Part shown: piece by piece, positions 53,631-62,919 of the stretch
Numbering within the stretch: position 1 is the stretch's first letter
How the letters are laid out: each line of letters opens with the position of its first letter
Assembly: GCF_000255295.1 (NCBI RefSeq)
Contig: NC_017030.1
Span: forward strand, 7,724,328-7,788,327
Direction: 5' to 3'
Length of the DNA stretch: 64,000 nucleotides
Source of the DNA: Corallococcus coralloides DSM 2259
GTDB lineage: Bacteria > Myxococcota > Myxococcia > Myxococcales > Myxococcaceae
Translations under genes and position numbers: made by a program
The notes under the pieces: generated by a model
Seen by the model: only the letters and a program-made list of their open reading frames with translations
Databases searched by the model: none
What the model was told of the DNA's origin: nothing

Positions 53631-54331
53631 GGGGCACCTCGCGACGCCAGGGCTTCCGACGCGGGGGATTCCTCCACCAGCCGCGCGTCCTTGAGCCGCA
53701 GCACCCGCCGCGCCACCGCGCTCATGCGCTCTTCGTGGGTGACGGTCAGCACCGTGAGCCCTTCCTTGTGCAGCTCCTGGAAGAGCTGGATGACGCCCGC
53801 GCCGGTGGCCGCGTCCAGGTTGCCCGTGGGCTCGTCGCACAGGAGCAGCTTCGGGCCGCCGAAGAGGGCCCGGGCGATGGCCACGCGCTGGCGCTCGCCG
53901 CCGGACAGCCGCACCGGCGCGCGGTCCTGCTTGGAGCCCAGGCCCACGCGCTCCAGGAGCTGGCTCGCGCGCTTGCGCCCGTCCGGAGTGGCGGGACCGA
54001 AGTGCGAGGGCAGCAGCACGTTCTCCAGCGCGGACAGGTTGGGGATGAGGTGGAAGGACTGGAAGACGAAGCCCACGTGCGTGTTGCGGAAGCGCGCCAG
54101 CTCCTTGTCGCGCAGGCCGGTGAGCTTCACGCCGCCCACCTCCACCTGCCCCTGGTAGTGCACGTCCAGGCCGCCCAACAGGTGCAGCAGCGTGGACTTG
54201 CCGCTGCCGGACGCGCCCACCACCGCGACGAAGTCCCCGGCCTCCACGTCCAGCGACACGCCGTCCAGGACGCGCACGCGCGAGCCCTCGCCGTCCTCGT
54301 ACTCCTTCACGACATCGCGCGCGTGGATCAA
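53627..54331 (-). CDS. ABC transporter ATP-binding protein (LolD/MacB-type)
   Basis: Protein of 234 residues with Walker A GASGSGKS (39-46), signature LSGGERQR, Walker B LLLCDEPTGN and the switch histidine in TVTHE. LolD/MacB-like (N-terminal YEDGEGSRVRVLDGVSLDV). It overlaps the lipoprotein gene upstream and the permease gene downstream by 4 bases each. Confidence 0.92.
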   Translation of the reverse strand: MIHARDVVKEYEDGEGSRVRVLDGVSLDVEAGDFVAVVGASGSGKSTLLHLLGGLDVHYQGQVEVGGVKLTGLRDKELARFRNTHVGFVFQSFHLIPNLSALENVLLPSHFGPATPDGRKRASQLLERVGLGSKQDRAPVRLSGGERQRVAIARALFGGPKLLLCDEPTGNLDAATGAGVIQLFQELHKEGLTVLTVTHEERMSAVARRVLRLKDARLVEESPASEALASRGAP

Positions 54332-55989
54332 GGCGTGGCCGGGGTGGTCGTGGTCGTGGTGGAGCTGGGCGCGGGCGTGAGCCGCAGGGAGATTTCCGCC
54401 TGCAGCGCCTTGTCCTTGCGCGACAGGGCCATGGTCACCGCCCGCAGGTCATCCGTGGCGTCCAGCCAGCGCACCGTGGTGGCCTTGATGGCGAAGCCGC
54501 CAATGCCCCACGCGGCGGACGGCAGCGCCTTCACCGCGTCCGACAGCCGGCGCAGGTCCAAGAGCACCACCAGCGCGGCATCCTTGCCCACGGACTTCAG
54601 GTCCTCGGACACGGGGCCCGTGCCCGCGGGCTGCGCGAGCGAGGCCAGGGTGGACTCCAGGCGCGCCCTGGGCGCCGCGAGCATCAGCTTGCCGTCCTTG
54701 GTCAGCGCGAAGTGCGCGCCTTCACCCGCGCGGTACGACGTGAGGTACGCCTTCTGGCCGTTCACGTCCGTGGGCTCCACCTTCGCGCCGAAGCCGCCCG
54801 CGAAGCCGGGCACCTTGTCCAGCGTGGCCTGCCCCCTGGCCACGTCCTTCACCTCCGCGAGCGCCACCAGGTTGACGAAGCGGAAGGGGTTGGTGCGCCG
54901 CAGGTCCAGGTCCGGCATGCCCGAGGACAGGTTGACGTTGGGCGCCAGCGACAGCGCGAGCACCATGCCCGGCTTGAGGTTGTCCAGCACCTCCGTCTTC
55001 ACGTTGAAGCCCGCGTTCTGCACCGCGCGCGTCACCTGCGCGCCGGCCAGGTACGGCCACACGCCGTCCAGCTGCGCCGGGTCGCCGCGGAAGCGCGCCA
55101 CGAAGAAGCTGTCCTGCGGCAGCCAGCCCGCGAGCGACTCACCGCCCTTGGGCTCCAGCGCCGCGAGCGACGCCTGCGTGTCCGGCCACGGCGCGTCCGC
55201 GCGCAGCGTCACCGCGCGCTCCTCGATGTGGCCCGTGAAGGTGATGCCCTGCACGCTGCCCGCGGGCAGCAGGCCCATGCCGCCCGGCAGCCACACGTGG
55301 AAGTCGCGGTCGCCGGAGAGCCGCTTGAGGGACGCCTCCAGCACCGGCTCCTTCGCCAGCGACTGCTCCTCCGGCAGCGCCGCCAGCTCCGACAGCCGAG
55401 GCACGGCCGCGCCCGCGGACAGGAGCACCAGGTCGTGCTTGAGAAAGAGCATGCCCAGCAGGGGCTCCGTGGAGCCCGGGCGGTTGAAGGTGACGAGCCG
55501 CCCGGCGTCCACCTTCGCGTCCTTCTCCTCCGTCGCGCCCAGGCGCGTGCGGGCGAAGGTGGCGAAGGTCGTCTTCAGCTTGTCCGCGTCCTTCACGCCC
55601 AGGACGGACACCGCCTGCGTGCCGCCGAGGAAGGCCGCGCCCGCGCCGCGCTTCGGGTCGATGCCGGCGTCCTCCAGCGCCTTGCGGCTGCGCAGGTCCA
55701 CGCCCACCTGCCGCATCACCGCGGACACGTAGCGCTCCGCGGAGGGGAAGTTCTGCAGCTGCGCGACGAACGAGGCCACCTTGAGGTTCTGGAAGCGCGC
55801 GAGCTTCTCGCCCAGCGTGCCCAGGTCGTCGATGACGACGGCCGCCTGCGCGGTGCGCGGCAGGTAGCGCGACACGCCCCGGGGCGATTCCGCGGGCCCG
55901 GCCGCCTCCTTCCCGCAGCGCGAGCAGCCGGCGAACACGACCAACAGCAGGAGCAACGGAAGGAATCCAGCGCGGCGGAGCATGGGCAT
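54328..55989 (-). CDS. Large lipoprotein of unknown function
   Basis: Protein of 553 residues with a clear lipobox (VVFAGC, Cys about 22). The rest is soluble, alternating alpha/beta, with repeating 'AAVVIDDLGTLGEKLARF' and 'SLAGWLPQDSFFVARFRGDP'-like halves, reminiscent of DUF3352-type proteins; the match is tentative. C-terminal Thr-rich stretch (TTTTTTPATP). It begins the ABC cluster: its stop overlaps the ATPase start. Two near ATGs (55989, 55983) are possible starts. Confidence 0.72.
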   Translation of the reverse strand: MPMLRRAGFLPLLLLLVVFAGCSRCGKEAAGPAESPRGVSRYLPRTAQAAVVIDDLGTLGEKLARFQNLKVASFVAQLQNFPSAERYVSAVMRQVGVDLRSRKALEDAGIDPKRGAGAAFLGGTQAVSVLGVKDADKLKTTFATFARTRLGATEEKDAKVDAGRLVTFNRPGSTEPLLGMLFLKHDLVLLSAGAAVPRLSELAALPEEQSLAKEPVLEASLKRLSGDRDFHVWLPGGMGLLPAGSVQGITFTGHIEERAVTLRADAPWPDTQASLAALEPKGGESLAGWLPQDSFFVARFRGDPAQLDGVWPYLAGAQVTRAVQNAGFNVKTEVLDNLKPGMVLALSLAPNVNLSSGMPDLDLRRTNPFRFVNLVALAEVKDVARGQATLDKVPGFAGGFGAKVEPTDVNGQKAYLTSYRAGEGAHFALTKDGKLMLAAPRARLESTLASLAQPAGTGPVSEDLKSVGKDAALVVLLDLRRLSDAVKALPSAAWGIGGFAIKATTVRWLDATDDLRAVTMALSRKDKALQAEISLRLTPAPSSTTTTTTPATP

Positions 55990-56101
55990 CAGGACAGGAT
56001 GCCTGCGGCGGAGAGTCAATCTATTCGTGCGCCGTCCCCAGCCCCTGCCTGGGTCGCAAGGTGCCACGGTGAACAGGTGCCCGTCCGGGCCCGTGCCTGG
56101 A

Positions 56102-56908
56102 CTACCGCACGCGGGTGCCGCCGTGCGGCAGGGGCGCGGAGGTCTCCTCGGTGAAGTCGAGGAAGCGCTCCATCTGGCGCACCGTCTCGTCCGTGGCCTC
56201 CGTCTCCGCGGAGAGCACGTCCAGCTGCCGGTTGACGCTCTCCGGGTCGCGGATGGCGATGGACTGCTCGTGCGTCAGGCGCATCAGGTCCTCGATGCCG
56301 GCCAGCTGGTGGCTCACCACCTCGCGGCTCTCGCCCGCCTGCTCGAAGCGCATCAGGCGCTTGCGCAAAATCTCCACGCGCTTGCCCTTCACGTCCTTGA
56401 GGCGCGGGTTGGCCTCCTCCGCGACCTCCGCCTCCAGCGCCGCCACCTCGGAGGTGAGGTGCTCCCGGTCGGACCCGCTCAGGTACGTGCGGTACTGGTT
56501 GAGCGCGGAGATGAGCCGCAGGAAGGACGTGAGCAGCGCGTCCAGCTTGGGCTCACTGCTCGCGGCCAGCACGCGCCCGGCGGGCAGCTTGCGGTAGTTG
56601 GCGAGAATCTTTTCCTTCAGCCCCACCAGCTGCTGGTAGTGGTCGCGCTGCGACGGCGCCAGGTCCGCGAGCAGCGAGTCCACCGCCGCGCGCGCGGCCT
56701 CCGGGTTGTCCGGCTGCTGCGCCCGCACGGCGCGCTGGAAGCGCTTCATGGACGACAGGACGGCCAGGTAGACGCCCTCCACGCCCAGCGCCACCATCAT
56801 GGGCAGCGGCTCCTGCGTCACGGCGCTGGACATGGCCGCCGTCGTCAGCCCCACCAGGTTGGCCGGCAGGAGGAACGCGGCCTTGATGTAGTTCGGTGTC
56901 TTCGCCAC
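56102..56908 (-). CDS. Coiled-coil protein with membrane-like N-terminus, PspA cluster
   Basis: Protein of 268 residues. Residues about 8-50 are moderately hydrophobic (possible membrane association); the remaining 200 are mostly charged alpha-helix with coiled-coil pattern. No family recognised. It lies 31 bases downstream of the substrate-binding-like gene and is transcribed with it and pspA; helical content suggests it interacts with PspA (inference only). Confidence 0.68.
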   Translation of the reverse strand: MAKTPNYIKAAFLLPANLVGLTTAAMSSAVTQEPLPMMVALGVEGVYLAVLSSMKRFQRAVRAQQPDNPEAARAAVDSLLADLAPSQRDHYQQLVGLKEKILANYRKLPAGRVLAASSEPKLDALLTSFLRLISALNQYRTYLSGSDREHLTSEVAALEAEVAEEANPRLKDVKGKRVEILRKRLMRFEQAGESREVVSHQLAGIEDLMRLTHEQSIAIRDPESVNRQLDVLSAETEATDETVRQMERFLDFTEETSAPLPHGGTRVR

Positions 56909-56939
56909 GTCCGACTCCCCTTCCCACTTCCGGCCCGCT

Positions 56940-58127
56940 TCAGGGCCCCCGCGCCTCGGAGACGTACTTCAGCGCGCCCAGGTCCCGCGTGTCCTCCGCC
57001 GGTGGGGGCGCCGTCCCGCGATTGAGCTTCTGGAAGAGCGCCGCGGCGCTCTGGAAGAGCTCGTCATAGGTAACCGGCGCCTCGCCGGAAAGTCCGAAGA
57101 AGGCCCGATTGTCCGCCAGCGTCGCGGGCGGCGCGCTGCGGATGGCCTCCGAGGGGTCTCCCAGGTACGGCGCCACCTCTCCCAGGAGCCGCGCCCCGGC
57201 CGCCGGGGACTTGAGCACGCCCTGCCCCGTGTCCAGGAGCCCCCGCAGCACCCGCCGCACCGCGTCCGGATAGCGCGCCGCGAAGTCGCCCCGGGCCACC
57301 AGCACCGTGGCCAGGAGGTGCGGGGCGTCCGCCGTGGTGGCCAGCACCTTGCCGCCCCGGTCCCGCGCCGCCAGCTCCACGTCGCCCCAAAGCCCCACCA
57401 CCACGTCCGCCCGCCCCTCCCGCAAGGCCCGGCCCGCATCCAGCGTGGAGGGCAGGTCCACCCAGCGCACGTCGGAGGTGCGCAGCCCCGCGCGCGCCAG
57501 CACCCACAGGGCGAAGTAGTGCGACGAGCCGCCCGGATACACGCCCACCCGCTTGCCGCGCAGGCTGGCCAGATCCGGCACGCCCACCGCCGCCATGGCC
57601 TCCTGGCCCCGGCTGCGCCCCACGAGCATCACCGTGCGCGGCGCCGCGTCCCTCAAGGTGGGCGCCCACGACGCGAGCCGGTCCACCGACAGGGCCGCCA
57701 TGTCCACGCCGCCGTTCTCCGCGCCCACGGACAGGGCCTGCTTCAGCTCCTCCTCGCGGGCGAAGAGCACCGCGCGGGCGTCCAGGGCGTAGGCCGTCTT
57801 GAGCAGCCCCTGCGCGGCGCCCGGGGGCGTGGCGGGGTTGTCCAGGGTGGTGGCGCCGCCGGTGGCCACGAGCAGCGCGGAGGCTGAACCCCGCGGGGTG
57901 AAGCCGATGAGCACGGGCCTGAGCGGCACCGACGCCACGTCCGCCACCGGGGCCGCGACGCCCGCCGGGAAGTCGCCCGGGGACAGCCGCACCGCTTCAC
58001 GGGTGGAGGGAAAGAAGCGCGCCTGCAGGCGGTCGAGGTACCCCGCCCGCGAGGCGAACACGTACCCCGCGCCCAGGACGCAGAGCGCGAGGAAGAGAAA
58101 GAGGCCGGGTCCGCGGTGCAGCTTCAT
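56940..58127 (-). CDS. Periplasmic substrate-binding-like protein (NMT1/SsuA fold)
   Basis: Protein of 395 residues with an uncleaved-looking N-terminal hydrophobic segment (about 7-26). The body resembles ABC-type nitrate/taurine/thiamine-precursor binding proteins: [20 protein letters not shown] then [20 protein letters not shown]. No permease or ATPase is adjacent in this cluster, so it may have a non-transport (sensor or structural) role beside PspA. 33 bases after pspA. Confidence 0.75.
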   Translation of the reverse strand: MKLHRGPGLFLFLALCVLGAGYVFASRAGYLDRLQARFFPSTREAVRLSPGDFPAGVAAPVADVASVPLRPVLIGFTPRGSASALLVATGGATTLDNPATPPGAAQGLLKTAYALDARAVLFAREEELKQALSVGAENGGVDMAALSVDRLASWAPTLRDAAPRTVMLVGRSRGQEAMAAVGVPDLASLRGKRVGVYPGGSSHYFALWVLARAGLRTSDVRWVDLPSTLDAGRALREGRADVVVGLWGDVELAARDRGGKVLATTADAPHLLATVLVARGDFAARYPDAVRRVLRGLLDTGQGVLKSPAAGARLLGEVAPYLGDPSEAIRSAPPATLADNRAFFGLSGEAPVTYDELFQSAAALFQKLNRGTAPPPAEDTRDLGALKYVSEARGP

Positions 58128-58160
58128 CCGTGTGCGCCGGCCCCTTTCATGGGGGGAGAA

Positions 58161-58898
58161 CTACTTGATCTCCACCTTCTTGCCGATGGTCTTTTCCGGA
58201 CCGGCGCCCACGTCCGACACCGGCGCGGGGCTGTCCATCAGGCCCATCTCCATCTTGAACTGCTTCACCAGCTCGTCGCCCTGGATCTTCTCGGCCTCTT
58301 CCTCGATGGCCGCGGCCTGGTGATCCACCGACTCCAGCGCCATCTGCATGCGCGCCTCGTTGATGGCCGTCTTCTCCTGGACCTTGCGGAGCATCTCGTC
58401 GTGCGTGGAGTCCACGCCCGCGACGGTGAAGGACTCCATCGTGTCGGCGACCTTCGCCTGCCACTTGGCGCGCCGCGCGTCCCGGACGGCGTTCATCGCC
58501 TCCTGGGTCTTGCGGTCCTTCTCGCGCATGAACGCCTTCTTGACGTTCAGGGCCTTCTCATAGGCCTGCTTCGCGATGTCCAGCTGCGCCTGGTTGCGCG
58601 CGAGGGCTTCCTTCTCCCCCTGGAGCTTGGTCGCGTAGGTGCCGGCCAGGTCGTCCCGGCCCGCCTGGATGGCGGCCTTCACCTTGGCGGTCAGCTCCCG
58701 CACGTCCTGCTGGTACTTCATGTTCTCCTTCTCGAGCAGCGTCACATTCGCCCGGACCATGGCGATGGACTCGTTCATCTTGGGGACCTGATCGTTCAGG
58801 TCACGGATGTTCTGCTCGAGAATCAGCTCCGGATCCTCGATGGAGGAGACGAAGAAGCCCGCGAAGCTCCGCATCGCTCTCTTGAATCGCTGCCACAT
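58161..58898 (-). CDS. pspA: PspA/IM30 family membrane-stress protein
   Basis: ESCRT-III-like peripheral membrane protein of 245 residues that protects damaged inner membranes. N-terminal amphipathic helix [20 protein letters not shown] and the family segment [16 protein letters not shown], then long coiled-coil helices and a flexible C-terminus. Start chosen at the ATG at 58898, which gives the conserved N-terminus; GGAGG lies 11 bases upstream. A GTG at 58910 is too close to that site. A candidate sigma-54 promoter lies about 74 bases upstream. Confidence 0.93.
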   Translation of the reverse strand: MWQRFKRAMRSFAGFFVSSIEDPELILEQNIRDLNDQVPKMNESIAMVRANVTLLEKENMKYQQDVRELTAKVKAAIQAGRDDLAGTYATKLQGEKEALARNQAQLDIAKQAYEKALNVKKAFMREKDRKTQEAMNAVRDARRAKWQAKVADTMESFTVAGVDSTHDEMLRKVQEKTAINEARMQMALESVDHQAAAIEEEAEKIQGDELVKQFKMEMGLMDSPAPVSDVGAGPEKTIGKKVEIK

Positions 58899-58971
58899 GT
58901 CGGCTCTCACCTCCGCCTGTGCGTAATCCCAGTCACCTTACACGAACTCCGACGCCCACAAGCATCCAGCC

Positions 58972-58986
58972 GCAAGGCGCGTGTCA
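58972..58986 (-). promoter_or_regulatory. Candidate sigma-54 promoter of the pspA cluster
   Basis: Minus strand TGACACG-CGCC-TTGC: compared with TGGCACG-N4-TTGC there is one mismatch, at the second G of the -24 box. Spacing is exact and the -12 box perfect. Transcription would start near 58960, giving a 62-base leader. In E. coli pspA is sigma-54 dependent (established). Confidence 0.5.
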
Positions 58987-59191
58987 TCGTGACTACGCCC
59001 GCCCGGAACGGATGATTGCCCCCAGAACAGCCACCGCCTGGCCACCGCCCGCCAGCCCGGCCGGGTCCAGGGCCACCGGTCGGCCCCGCCCGCCACTCCC
59101 TGTCCCTTAAAGGGGCCACCCGGGGTCGCGAAAGACGCTGTGGCCATGAACTTGCCGGGTGGGGAGGAAGCGGGGAAAACGAGCGTGTCGA

Positions 59192-60607
59192 ATGGACCCA
59201 ACCCCTCCCGTTGCCTTTGAAGACGAGCTCGCGCGGGTGGTGGCCGCCCAACGAAGGCGCGTCCTGGGTGCCGGGGCGGCGGTGCGGCTGGTGGGCACGG
59301 TCGTGTTCTTCGCCGTCAGCCTGGGGCTGTGGCTGACGGGCGCCCGGGACTGGGCCCACTACCCGCCCCTGCTGCTCTGCTACGGCGGCGTGGTGGCGCT
59401 GCTGTTCGCGCTGCGCACCAGGCCCCTGACGAAGCAGCTGGGCGTCGTCCAGTCGCTGGTGGACGTGGGGCTGGTGTTCGGTCTCCAGCAGCTGGCCCTG
59501 CCGGTGTCGCCCTTCCCCGCGGGCGTGGCGGGCTTCAGCCTGGGGCTGTTCGCGCTGGTGGTGGCGCTGTCCGGCCTGGAGCTGATGCCCTGGCTCGTCT
59601 ACGGCACGGCGGGGCTGGCGTCGCTCTCCCAGGCCGTCCTCATGCACCAGGCAGGCGTGGGCCCCGGAGCCATGGCCGTGGCGGCGGTGACGCTGGTGCT
59701 GGTGGCGGCGGTGAGCCACTACGGCACCGGGCGGCTGCGGCACCTGGCCATGGACCTGTCGCACGCGGAGGTGTCCCGGCAGCTGGAGGCCCGCCGCACC
59801 CACGACGTGGAGGACGCCCACCGCACCATCGAGCGGATGCTGGCGGAGGCCCACGCGCGCAACGCCCAGCTGGAGGCGCTCCAGGCCCACCAGGAGCAGC
59901 TGATGCAGTTCCTGGTGCACGACCTGCGCTCGCCGCTGTCCGCCGTGACGCTGTCGCTGTCGTGGATGGAGCAGGAGCTGCCCATCGGCACGCCGATGGT
60001 GGAGTCCGTGCGCACGGGCCTGGCCGTCACCGCGCGCCTGGACCGGATGATCTCCGACCTGCTGGACGTGCCCCGGCTGGAGCAGGGCCGGCTGTCCCCG
60101 CGCAAGCAGCCCTTCCCGGTGGCGCCGCTCTTCGACGAGGTGCGCCGCTCGCTGGATGGCGCGGCCCGGCTTCGGAAAATCAGGCTGGAGCTGTCATGTC
60201 CGCCGGGCTTCCAGCTGGTGGGCGACGCGGGCCTGCTCATCCGCGTGGTGGAGAACCTGGCCACCAACGCGCTACGCTACGCCCCGTCCGGAGGACGCGT
60301 GCGCCTGGAGGCGGGTGAGGCGGAGGGCTTCCAGTGGCTGGCGGTGCGCAACGACGGCATCGCCATTCCGCCGGAGGCGCGCGAGTCCCTCTTCGACAAG
60401 TACGTGCAGGGCCACCGCGAGAAGGAGGGCCGCCGGGGCTACGGCCTGGGGCTGTACTTCTCCCGGCTGGCGGCGGAGGCCCATGGCGGGCGGCTGGCGG
60501 TGGAGGACGCGGAGGGTTGGGCCACGTCCTTCGTGCTGCGCCTGCCGCGCTCGAAGCCGGCCTCGCAGCCGTCCGTGGATCCGACGGCCGCCCAGCAGCG
60601 CCGCTAG
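59192..60607 (+). CDS. Membrane sensor histidine kinase
   Basis: Protein of 471 residues. About six hydrophobic spans fill residues 25-178 with little periplasmic loop; a coiled coil (about 190-235) leads to the HisKA domain with phosphoacceptor His 243 (VHDLRSPLS), and the HATPase domain has the N box (VVENLATNALRYAP), DG motif in RNDGIAIPPEA and G2 box GYGLGLYFSR. So an active kinase is expected. The start ATG at 59192 is preceded in frame by a GTG at 59159; GAAAACGAG gives weak support. No regulator partner is adjacent. Confidence 0.9.
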   Translation: MDPTPPVAFEDELARVVAAQRRRVLGAGAAVRLVGTVVFFAVSLGLWLTGARDWAHYPPLLLCYGGVVALLFALRTRPLTKQLGVVQSLVDVGLVFGLQQLALPVSPFPAGVAGFSLGLFALVVALSGLELMPWLVYGTAGLASLSQAVLMHQAGVGPGAMAVAAVTLVLVAAVSHYGTGRLRHLAMDLSHAEVSRQLEARRTHDVEDAHRTIERMLAEAHARNAQLEALQAHQEQLMQFLVHDLRSPLSAVTLSLSWMEQELPIGTPMVESVRTGLAVTARLDRMISDLLDVPRLEQGRLSPRKQPFPVAPLFDEVRRSLDGAARLRKIRLELSCPPGFQLVGDAGLLIRVVENLATNALRYAPSGGRVRLEAGEAEGFQWLAVRNDGIAIPPEARESLFDKYVQGHREKEGRRGYGLGLYFSRLAAEAHGGRLAVEDAEGWATSFVLRLPRSKPASQPSVDPTAAQQRR

Positions 60608-61941
60608 GACGCCTTCAGCTTCGCCCGGGCGAAGAGCTTCGTCGCCTGCGTGCGGGCGTTGGACAGCACCGCGTTCGCGTCCAGCGTGGTCAGCTCGCCC
60701 TCGCGCAGCACCAGCTTGCCGTCGATGAGCACGTGCGACACGTCCGTGGAGCGCGCCGAGTACACCAGCGGCCCCGTGACGTCCTCCGGCAGCGGGCAGA
60801 AGTGGAAGCCGCGCGTGTCCACCACGGTGAGGTCCGCGCGCTTGCCGGCCTCCACGGAGCCCACCTCGTCCTCCAGGCCCAGGGCGCGCGCGCCGTGCAG
60901 CGTGGCCATCTCCAGGACGTGCATGGGCGTCATCGCCACCGGGCCCACGCGCGGGTTGTGCAGCACGGACGCGAGCCGCATCTCGTGGAACAAATCCAAT
61001 GTGTTGTTGCACGGGGCGCCGTCCGCCCCCAGCGCCACGGGGATGCCGTCCTTCAAGAGCTCCGGCACGCGCGCGTAGCCCGACGCGAGCTTCAGGTTGG
61101 AGCCCGGGCAGTGGCACACCACCGTGCCGGACTCGCGCAGCAGCCGCTGCTCCTCGCCCTCCACCCACACGCAGTGGGCCAGGGTGACCTGGGGGCCCGT
61201 GAGCCCCAGCCCATGGAAGAAGGCGATGTTGTCCTGGCCCGTCACCTGGCGGACCACGTCCGTCTCCGTGCGGTTCTCGCTGGCGTGCGAGTGGATGCGC
61301 ACACCCTTCTCCCGCGACAGCCGGCCCACCTCGCGCAAGAGCTCCGGCGAGCAGGACAGGGCGAAGCGCGGCGCGAACGCGTAGCGCAGGCGGTTGTCGT
61401 GGGTGCCGTGCCAGCGCTCCATCAGCGCCAGGCTCTCCGACAGGGAGTCCGCCGTCGTCTCACGCAGGCCGGCGGGCACCTCCGCGCCGGAGTCCATCAT
61501 CGCCTTGCCGCCAACGAGCCGGAAGCCGCTGTCGCGCGCGGACTCGAAGACGGCGTCGTAGTGGTGCACGGTGCCCATGTCGAGCGCCGCCGTGGAGCCG
61601 GAGCGGATGAGCTCCGCGAAGGTGAGGTCCGCGCTGGCGCGCAGGGACGCCGCGTCGTGCGCCGCCTCCATGGGCCAGATGCGCTCCTTCAGCCAGTCCA
61701 AGAGCTCCCGCTTGTCCGCGTGGCCGCGGAACAGCGTCTGGCAGGCGTGCAGGTGGCCATGGATGAGGCCGGGCATCACCACCTGCCCGGTGAGGTCCAG
61801 GACGCGGCGGGCGCCCTTCACCTTCAGGCCCCGGCCCACCTTGGCGATGCGCCCGTCCTGCACGAGCACGTCCGCGCGAGGCAGCACCTCGCGGTCCCGG
61901 TTCATGGTGACGACGGTGGCGCCAGTCAGAAGCAAGTCCAC
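60604..61941 (-). CDS. Amidohydrolase of the MTA/SAH/5'-deoxyadenosine deaminase type
   Basis: Metal-dependent deaminase of 445 residues. Metal ligands appear in HGHLHA (61-66), HSHASE, a segment LAHC and GADGAPCNN; the ATZ/TRZ-like N- and C-terminal beta domain (MDLLLTGATVVTMN; GKRADLTVVDTRG) is complete. Family members deaminate methylthioadenosine, S-adenosylhomocysteine or 5'-deoxyadenosine; the exact substrate cannot be read. 12 bases downstream of cdd, suggesting a nucleoside-salvage pair. Confidence 0.88.
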   Translation of the reverse strand: MDLLLTGATVVTMNRDREVLPRADVLVQDGRIAKVGRGLKVKGARRVLDLTGQVVMPGLIHGHLHACQTLFRGHADKRELLDWLKERIWPMEAAHDAASLRASADLTFAELIRSGSTAALDMGTVHHYDAVFESARDSGFRLVGGKAMMDSGAEVPAGLRETTADSLSESLALMERWHGTHDNRLRYAFAPRFALSCSPELLREVGRLSREKGVRIHSHASENRTETDVVRQVTGQDNIAFFHGLGLTGPQVTLAHCVWVEGEEQRLLRESGTVVCHCPGSNLKLASGYARVPELLKDGIPVALGADGAPCNNTLDLFHEMRLASVLHNPRVGPVAMTPMHVLEMATLHGARALGLEDEVGSVEAGKRADLTVVDTRGFHFCPLPEDVTGPLVYSARSTDVSHVLIDGKLVLREGELTTLDANAVLSNARTQATKLFARAKLKAS

Positions 61942-61953
61942 GTGGGAGATGTC

Positions 61954-62358
61954 CTAGAGGAAGGAACGGGTGAAGGCGTGCGGCAGCAGCTCGCTGAGCG
62001 GGTAGCGCGCCTCCTGCCCGTTGAGGGTGCGGCTTCGCACCGGAAGGTCAGGCCCGGCGAACTCCGCCATCACCTGGCGGCACATGCCGCACGGGGGACA
62101 GGGCTCCGGGGTGTCCACGACGACGGCCACGGCCACCGGCTTCTCGCGGCCCTGCGCCACGCCCGCGACGAACGCGTTGCGCTCCGCGCAGACGGTGAGG
62201 CCATAGGTGGCGTTCTCCACGTTGCAGCCGGCCACGATGGAGCCGTCCGCGTAGAGCACGGCGGCCCCCACGGGGAACTTGGAGTACGGCACGTGCGCGC
62301 GCTGACGCACCCGCAGGGCTTCCTCGAACAGCCGCTCCCAGGGAATCTCGTCCGCCAT
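61954..62358 (-). CDS. cdd: Cytidine deaminase
   Basis: Zinc enzyme of 134 residues converting cytidine/deoxycytidine to uridine forms. Zinc ligand Cys 57 and catalytic Glu 59 (TVCAERN), with Cys 90 and Cys 93 (PPCGMC), match the small tetrameric class. Start ATG at 62358 has AAGGAGG 5 bases upstream; an earlier in-frame ATG (62388) is unsupported. Confidence 0.95.
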   Translation of the reverse strand: MADEIPWERLFEEALRVRQRAHVPYSKFPVGAAVLYADGSIVAGCNVENATYGLTVCAERNAFVAGVAQGREKPVAVAVVVDTPEPCPPCGMCRQVMAEFAGPDLPVRSRTLNGQEARYPLSELLPHAFTRSFL

Positions 62359-62414
62359 GCCGCCCTCCTTCGCGAAGGCGCCGTCCACCGGCGCCCGCGT
62401 CCATCCGGGACGCC

Positions 62415-62786
62415 CTAGCGGGCGCCCCGGGGTTCATCCTTGCTCTGGTCATCCAGGTGCCGGGCGATGGCCAGCTCCAGCTCCACCGGCAGCTCCAGGA
62501 AGCGCACGCGCACCACCGGGCCCGACATGCCGGCCTTGGGGGGCAGCACCTCGCCGCGCACCTGCACCTCTTCCAGGGACGGGGGCAGCGCGAAGCGCAC
62601 CTCCACGGTCTGGCCCGGGTCCAGCGCCTCACCCACCCATCCCACACCGCCCAGGGACAGGTCCCCCGCGCGGTCCAGGAAGGCATCCGCCCCCTCCCGC
62701 CGGACCTTCAGGCGCATGGGGACGCGGGGCGAGTCGCGCCGGTCCTCTCCCGTCCTGGTGTCCTGGTTCTCGTTCTGCTCGGACAT
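62415..62786 (-). CDS. PilZ domain protein
   Basis: Small 123-residue PilZ protein. RxxxR (RDSPR) and DxSxxG (DLSLGG) motifs are present, so c-di-GMP binding is likely. The acidic N-terminus (SEQNENQDTRTGED) is disordered. Shares no operon logic with the upstream cdd beyond direction; its target is unknown. Confidence 0.85.
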   Translation of the reverse strand: MSEQNENQDTRTGEDRRDSPRVPMRLKVRREGADAFLDRAGDLSLGGVGWVGEALDPGQTVEVRFALPPSLEEVQVRGEVLPPKAGMSGPVVRVRFLELPVELELAIARHLDDQSKDEPRGAR

Positions 62787-62919
62787 CGCCGTCGTCTCCC
62801 TGCCGCTGCCGCTCTCGTATCCGACCCGGGTCGCGTTCCACCACCGCCCCGGGTCCGGGCCGGCGCATCATACGCGGGCCCGTCCGCTCCGCTGCTCCTG
62901 AAAATGCATCCCGGGGCGA

